Shown piece by piece: positions 42,710 through 46,313 of a stretch of 46,313 nt of DNA (the first letter of the stretch is position 1; the number at the start of each line of letters is the position of its first letter). The notes under the pieces are model-generated. The model was not told the DNA's origin. It did no database searches and saw only the letters and a list, made by a program, of their open reading frames with translations. The DNA is from DATMRF01 sp035566435. GTDB taxonomy: Bacteria > Verrucomicrobiota > Verrucomicrobiia > Limisphaerales > UBA8199. A program made the translations under genes and the position numbers. The stretch lies in the NCBI GenBank assembly GCA_035566435.1, contig DATMRF010000150.1, positions 1 through 46,313 of the forward strand, in the 5' to 3' direction.

Positions 42710-45256
42710 ATGGCGGACCGACTGCCGATTTACGAAATTGAAAAGCAAATCATCGCGGGCTTGCGTGAACAGCGGCGCCTGATCGTTTCGGCGCCGACCG
42801 GCTCGGGCAAATCGACCCAGGTGCCGCAGATGCTCCTGGATCACGGGCTGCTCGGCGATGGCCAGGTGGTCGTCCTGCAGCCACGGCGGCTGGCGACACG
42901 CCTGCTGGCCGCGCGCGTCGCCTGGGAACGAAAGGTCGAGCTCGGCCGCGAAGTCGGTTACCAGATACGCTTCGAGAACATTACCGGGCCGCAAACCCGC
43001 ATCCGCTTTGTGACCGAGGGTGTGCTGCTGCGCCAAATCGTGCAGGACCCGAAACTGCGCGGCGTTTCGACCCTCATTTTTGACGAGTTCCACGAGCGAC
43101 ATCTTTACGGAGATATCACGTTGGCCCGCGCGCTGGATTTGCAGGAATCCGATCGCCCGGACCTTAACCTCGTAGTGATGTCTGCCACGCTGGACGCCGC
43201 GCGGCTGGAAGAATACCTGCAGCCCTGCCGCGTCCTTGATTCCCAGGGCCGCACCTTCCCGGTCGAAATCGAATTCGCCGCTTCGCCGGGTTACGCAGAC
43301 AAGCGGCCGGTCTGGGACCAGGCCGCGGGCGCCTTCGGCGATTTCGTTCGCTCCGGCGGCGAGGGCGACGTGCTCGTCTTCATGCCTGGCGGTTTCGAGA
43401 TTTCGCAAACCATCGAGGCCATCCGGCATTGCGACGAATCGCGCGGCTTCATCCTGCTTCCACTACATGGCGAACTGCCCCCGCGCGACCAGGACGCCGC
43501 GGTTGCCCGTTACGACAAACGCAAGGTGGTCGTCGCCACCAATGTGGCCGAGACGTCACTGACTATCGACGGCATCCGCTGCGTGATCGACAGCGGCCTG
43601 GCGCGCATTCCGCGTTACGACCCGTACCGCGGCCTCAATACGCTCCTCGTCGAAAAGATCAGCCGCGCTTCCGCCGACCAGCGGGCGGGCCGGGCCGGGC
43701 GCACTGCCCCCGGCGTCTGCCTCCGGCTTTGGTCGCAAGACGAACATGGGCACCGGCCGGCGCAGGAATTGCCGGAAATCAAACGCCTGGATTTGGCTGA
43801 GGTCGTGCTCACCCTCAAAGCCGCCGGCGTCGAAGACCTCCGCAAATTCCGCTGGCTCGAGCCGCCTGAAGAACAGGCGCTGGTCCACGCCGAAGAACTG
43901 CTGGCCGACTTGGGCGCCCTGAAGAATTTGCCGCCGACGAACCCCATCAGCGCGATCGGCCGCAAAATGCTCGCCTTTCCCCTGCACCCGCGTTACTCCC
44001 GCATGCTCCTCGCCGCCCAGGACTACGGCTGCGTTTACCAGGCCTGCCTCGTCGCGGCGCTCACCCAGGGCCGCGACCTCCTGCTGCGCAACATCGATCG
44101 GGACACCGCACGCTCGCGCGAGGACTTGCTCGGCGACAAAGCCGCCAGCGATTTCTGGATGTTGATGCGCGCCTGGAATTACGCGTCGAAGAAGGATTTC
44201 CGGCTCGATGCGTGTCGGCGCCTCGGCATCCACATGGTGACCGCCCGGCAGGTCGGGCCGCTCTTCCAGCAGTTCCTCGAAATCGCCCGTCGTGAGGGCC
44301 TGGCTGCCGAACCGCGCGAGGTGCCGGATGAAGCGCTACAGAAATGCATCCTGCTGGGCTTCAGCGATCGCGTTGCCCGGCGGGTGGATGCCGGCACGTT
44401 GCGCTGCGACCTGGTGCATGGGCGGCGCGGCACCCTTGCCCGCGAAAGCGCCATTCAGAACAGCACCCTCCTCGTCGCCGCTGAGGTCCGTGAGGTGGAA
44501 GGCAAGGACAAAGCCGTCAACACCCTGCTCAGCCTCGCGACGGCCATCGAAGAGCCCTGGTTGCGGGAATTGTTTCCTGAAGACATCTCCACCCTGCCGC
44601 GGGTTTTCTATGACGCCACGGCCAGGCGCGTCTATGCCGAAGAGCAACTCAAATTCCGGGACCTGGCCATCGGTACACGGCGGGTTGAGCCGCCGCCTGC
44701 GGATGAGGCCGCTCGGCTGCTCAGTGAAGAAGTGCTCGCCGGTAGGCTGGTCCTGAAGGAGTGGGACCACGAGGTCGAGCAGTGGATTCTGCGACTCAAC
44801 CTGCTGAGCCAATGGTGCCCGGAACTGAACTTGCCCCCGATTAGCGAATCGGACCGCCGGCACCTGATCGAGCAACTCTGCCATGGCGCTTTTGGCTACA
44901 AAGACATCAAAGACAAGCCCGTCAAGCCGGTCGTAAAAAGCTGGCTTAGCCACGCCCAGCACGAGTTGTTGGATAAACACGCCCCTGAGCGGCTTACCCT
45001 CGCGAATGGCCGCACACCGAAGGTGGCCTACGAGCCAGGCGCCCCGCCGCATATCGCCGTCCGCATCCAGGAGCTCTACGAAGTCAACGCCACGCCCCGC
45101 ATCGCCCTGGCCCGCGTGCCGGTCCTCGTGCACATCCTGGCGCCCAACCTGCGCCCGGTGCAGATCACGCAGGACCTCGCCGGCTTCTGGCGCGAGCATT
45201 ACCCGCGTGTCAAACAGGAACTCCAGCGCAAGTATCCTAAGCACCAGTGGCGGTGA
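42710..45256 (+). CDS. hrpB: ATP-dependent helicase HrpB
   Basis: This 848-residue DEAH/RHA-family helicase has motif I APTGSGKST (about 29-37), motif II DEFHERH, motif III MSATLD, motif V TNVAETSLTIDGI and motif VI DQRAGRAGRTAPG. The C-terminus VLVHILAPNLRPVQITQDLA, followed by FWREHYPRVKQELQRKYPKH, is the HrpB ending. Motif II reads DEFH instead of DEAH, as in a number of HrpB proteins. Bacterial HrpB has no well-established role; RNA unwinding is presumed. It converges on argB with only 4 nt between the stops. Confidence 0.92.
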   Translation: MADRLPIYEIEKQIIAGLREQRRLIVSAPTGSGKSTQVPQMLLDHGLLGDGQVVVLQPRRLATRLLAARVAWERKVELGREVGYQIRFENITGPQTRIRFVTEGVLLRQIVQDPKLRGVSTLIFDEFHERHLYGDITLARALDLQESDRPDLNLVVMSATLDAARLEEYLQPCRVLDSQGRTFPVEIEFAASPGYADKRPVWDQAAGAFGDFVRSGGEGDVLVFMPGGFEISQTIEAIRHCDESRGFILLPLHGELPPRDQDAAVARYDKRKVVVATNVAETSLTIDGIRCVIDSGLARIPRYDPYRGLNTLLVEKISRASADQRAGRAGRTAPGVCLRLWSQDEHGHRPAQELPEIKRLDLAEVVLTLKAAGVEDLRKFRWLEPPEEQALVHAEELLADLGALKNLPPTNPISAIGRKMLAFPLHPRYSRMLLAAQDYGCVYQACLVAALTQGRDLLLRNIDRDTARSREDLLGDKAASDFWMLMRAWNYASKKDFRLDACRRLGIHMVTARQVGPLFQQFLEIARREGLAAEPREVPDEALQKCILLGFSDRVARRVDAGTLRCDLVHGRRGTLARESAIQNSTLLVAAEVREVEGKDKAVNTLLSLATAIEEPWLRELFPEDISTLPRVFYDATARRVYAEEQLKFRDLAIGTRRVEPPPADEAARLLSEEVLAGRLVLKEWDHEVEQWILRLNLLSQWCPELNLPPISESDRRHLIEQLCHGAFGYKDIKDKPVKPVVKSWLSHAQHELLDKHAPERLTLANGRTPKVAYEPGAPPHIAVRIQELYEVNATPRIALARVPVLVHILAPNLRPVQITQDLAGFWREHYPRVKQELQRKYPKHQWR

Positions 45257-45260
45257 TTAC

Positions 45261-46136
45261 TCACCACACCACTTGCGTTCCCACTCCTTCGTCCGTGAAA
45301 ATTTCCAGCAGCACCGCGTGCGGCACGCGCCCATCGACAAAGGAAACCTTTTCGACGCCGGATTTGATGGCTGCCACCGCGCTATCGACCTTTGGAATCA
45401 TTCCTTTCTCAATAATGCCCGCCTGCTTTAACTCGTCCACCCGCCCCACTTTGAGCTGGGAAATAATACTGTCCGGGCGTTTTGGATTCTCCAGTAACCC
45501 CGGCACGTCGCTCATAAATACCAGCCGTTGAGCGTTGAGCGCGACCGCGGCCTGCGCCGCTGCAATGTCCGCATTGCAGTTATAAATCTTACCGTCCTCT
45601 CCTCGTGCCGTCGGGCTGATCACTGGCGTGATCCCTTGAGCAATGCACTCCCGCAACGGGCGGGTATTTACTTCGGTGACTTCGCCCACAAACCCGAGGT
45701 CCAGCGGCTCGCCGTTGGGGCCGTTGATCTGGATTTTCCGGCAGCGGAAAATTTCCGGTCCGGCGAACCCTTTCGCCACGCCCCCGAGTGAGTTGATCGT
45801 CGCCACCACTTCCGGGTTAATCTCACGTGACAGCACATCGTCCACGATGTTCACCGCCGCCTCGTCCGTCACACGCTGGCCTTGGATAAAGCTGGCCTTC
45901 AGTCCGGCTTTTTCCATCGCGCGCGTGATCGCTTTGCCGCCGCCATGAACCACCACGGGATTGATCTCCACCGCCTCGAGGAACACGATGTCCCGCGCCA
46001 CCCCGGCGCGGACCTCGGCGTCGGGTGAGTCCATGAAACTCCCGCCGTACTTGATGACGAACGTCGCGCCGTTGAATTTCTGAATATACGGCAGCGCTTC
46101 CAGCAGGGCCGTCGCCTTAGCGATCAAATCTTGCAT
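45261..46136 (-). CDS. argB: acetylglutamate kinase
   Basis: The 291-residue amino-acid-kinase-fold protein has FVIKYGGSFM (about 24-33), VVHGGGKAITRAMEKAGL, FIQGQRVTDEAAVNIVDDVL, and IYNCNADIAAAQAAVALNAQ at the nucleotide-binding side. It phosphorylates N-acetylglutamate in the second step of arginine synthesis. Arginine-sensitive forms carry an extra N-terminal helix like the one here (MQDLIAKATALLEALPYIQK), so feedback inhibition is plausible. It follows argJ by 83 bp, an arrangement seen in many bacteria. Confidence 0.95.
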   Translation of the reverse strand: MQDLIAKATALLEALPYIQKFNGATFVIKYGGSFMDSPDAEVRAGVARDIVFLEAVEINPVVVHGGGKAITRAMEKAGLKASFIQGQRVTDEAAVNIVDDVLSREINPEVVATINSLGGVAKGFAGPEIFRCRKIQINGPNGEPLDLGFVGEVTEVNTRPLRECIAQGITPVISPTARGEDGKIYNCNADIAAAQAAVALNAQRLVFMSDVPGLLENPKRPDSIISQLKVGRVDELKQAGIIEKGMIPKVDSAVAAIKSGVEKVSFVDGRVPHAVLLEIFTDEGVGTQVVW

Positions 46137-46219
46137 GTGTGCAGGCGCTCAAAGAAACGGTTCCGCCTTTCAAGACGCAAGCGAATTCCCCCCGGCCTCG
46201 AACTTCGGACTTGAATCGG

Positions 46220-46312
46220 TTACCCCCCCAGCGAGCTTGGGTCGCTTACATCCCCCTTATTAAAATCCACGTAGTCTTCGGTTAAATCAGCCGCATACAT
46301 CAGCGCGGCGGA
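46220..46312 (-). CDS. argJ: ArgJ C-terminus (partial at window edge)
   Basis: The last 30 codons read SAALMYAADLTEDYVDFNKG and end DVSDPSSLGG at a TAA (46220-46222). S/A-A-x-A-A-DLT-x-DYV-x-N is the C-terminal end of ornithine acetyltransferase (ArgJ), though the last residues differ from the usual NAxYRT. The gene continues past the window edge. It precedes argB by 83 bp, and the two probably form an arginine operon. ArgJ recycles acetyl groups from acetylornithine to glutamate. Confidence 0.8.
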   Translation of the reverse strand, partial: SAALMYAADLTEDYVDFNKGDVSDPSSLGG

Positions 46313-46313
46313 C

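Noticed and set aside
42662..43429. 255-codon minus ORF
   Set aside because: It is antisense to the helicase core of hrpB.

Overview
The window is GC-rich chromosomal DNA that most resembles a Verrucomicrobiota genome of the Pedosphaera/Limisphaera kind. This is inferred from gene content: Tat-secreted TIM-barrel and GH116-type enzymes, a DUF1080 protein coupled to a sugar-phosphate isomerase-like protein, a receptor-type Ser/Thr kinase, Mla-type lipid transport with a WPxF-repeat secreted protein, weak Shine-Dalgarno sites and many hairpin or short-period repeats between genes. No rRNA, tRNA, CRISPR array or complete insertion sequence was seen.

Layout. 1-465: the end of an unidentified gene and a dispersed-type hairpin. 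466-3428: an AraC_N regulator divergent from a YdbC/PdxI-like aldo/keto reductase and an NAD-dependent epimerase-like SDR. 3429-4393: a scar with a truncated SDR start and an N-terminally deleted ORF6N gene abutting the porin. 4394-7017: an OprB-like porin and a NUDIX hydrolase. 7403-8526: a noncoding locus holding at least ten families of short tandem repeats, the most unusual part of the window. 8617-14129: a Tat-exported TIM-barrel protein, a transmembrane Ser/Thr kinase, a zinc-ribbon gene remnant and an RlmI-type rRNA methyltransferase. 14240-25200 (minus strand): an envelope-lipid block with psd, pssA, a LysE exporter, ybjQ, yebC, an MMPL/HpnN-like RND protein, a WPxF-repeat protein and mlaE-mlaF-mlaD. 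25314-29652: phosphofructokinase, a cytoplasmic REC-PAS-PAS histidine kinase and two small unknown genes. 29859-33963: a GH116-type enzyme and an ECF sigma operon with a membrane protein and a Spy/CpxP-like protein. 34092-36461: a CopA-type P-ATPase. 36597-40872: a polyphosphate and phosphohistidine cluster (ppx, ppk, sixA). 40880-46312: DUF1080 plus isomerase, the helicase HrpB, and argB following argJ.

How the genes fit together. psd and pssA make phosphatidylethanolamine in two steps, and the downstream MMPL, WPxF-repeat and mlaEFD genes on the same strand are likely to move lipid across the envelope. Ppk and Ppx make and degrade polyphosphate from divergent genes, with SixA next to ppk. 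The sigma gene, small membrane protein and Spy-like protein look like a stress-sensing unit next to a copper exporter. The isomerase and DUF1080 genes overlap by ATGA and probably act together in sugar catabolism.

The most novel signal is in 7403-8526. Three blocks share one architecture although their repeat words differ: spaced 8-mers, a gap of 34-35 nt containing AATC and usually TTTTATGCGGGT, exactly two abutting copies of the same 8-mer, then a C-rich tail. Between and after them lie 7-, 8- and 10-bp arrays, including eleven GGTAACC units spaced 10.4 bp on average.
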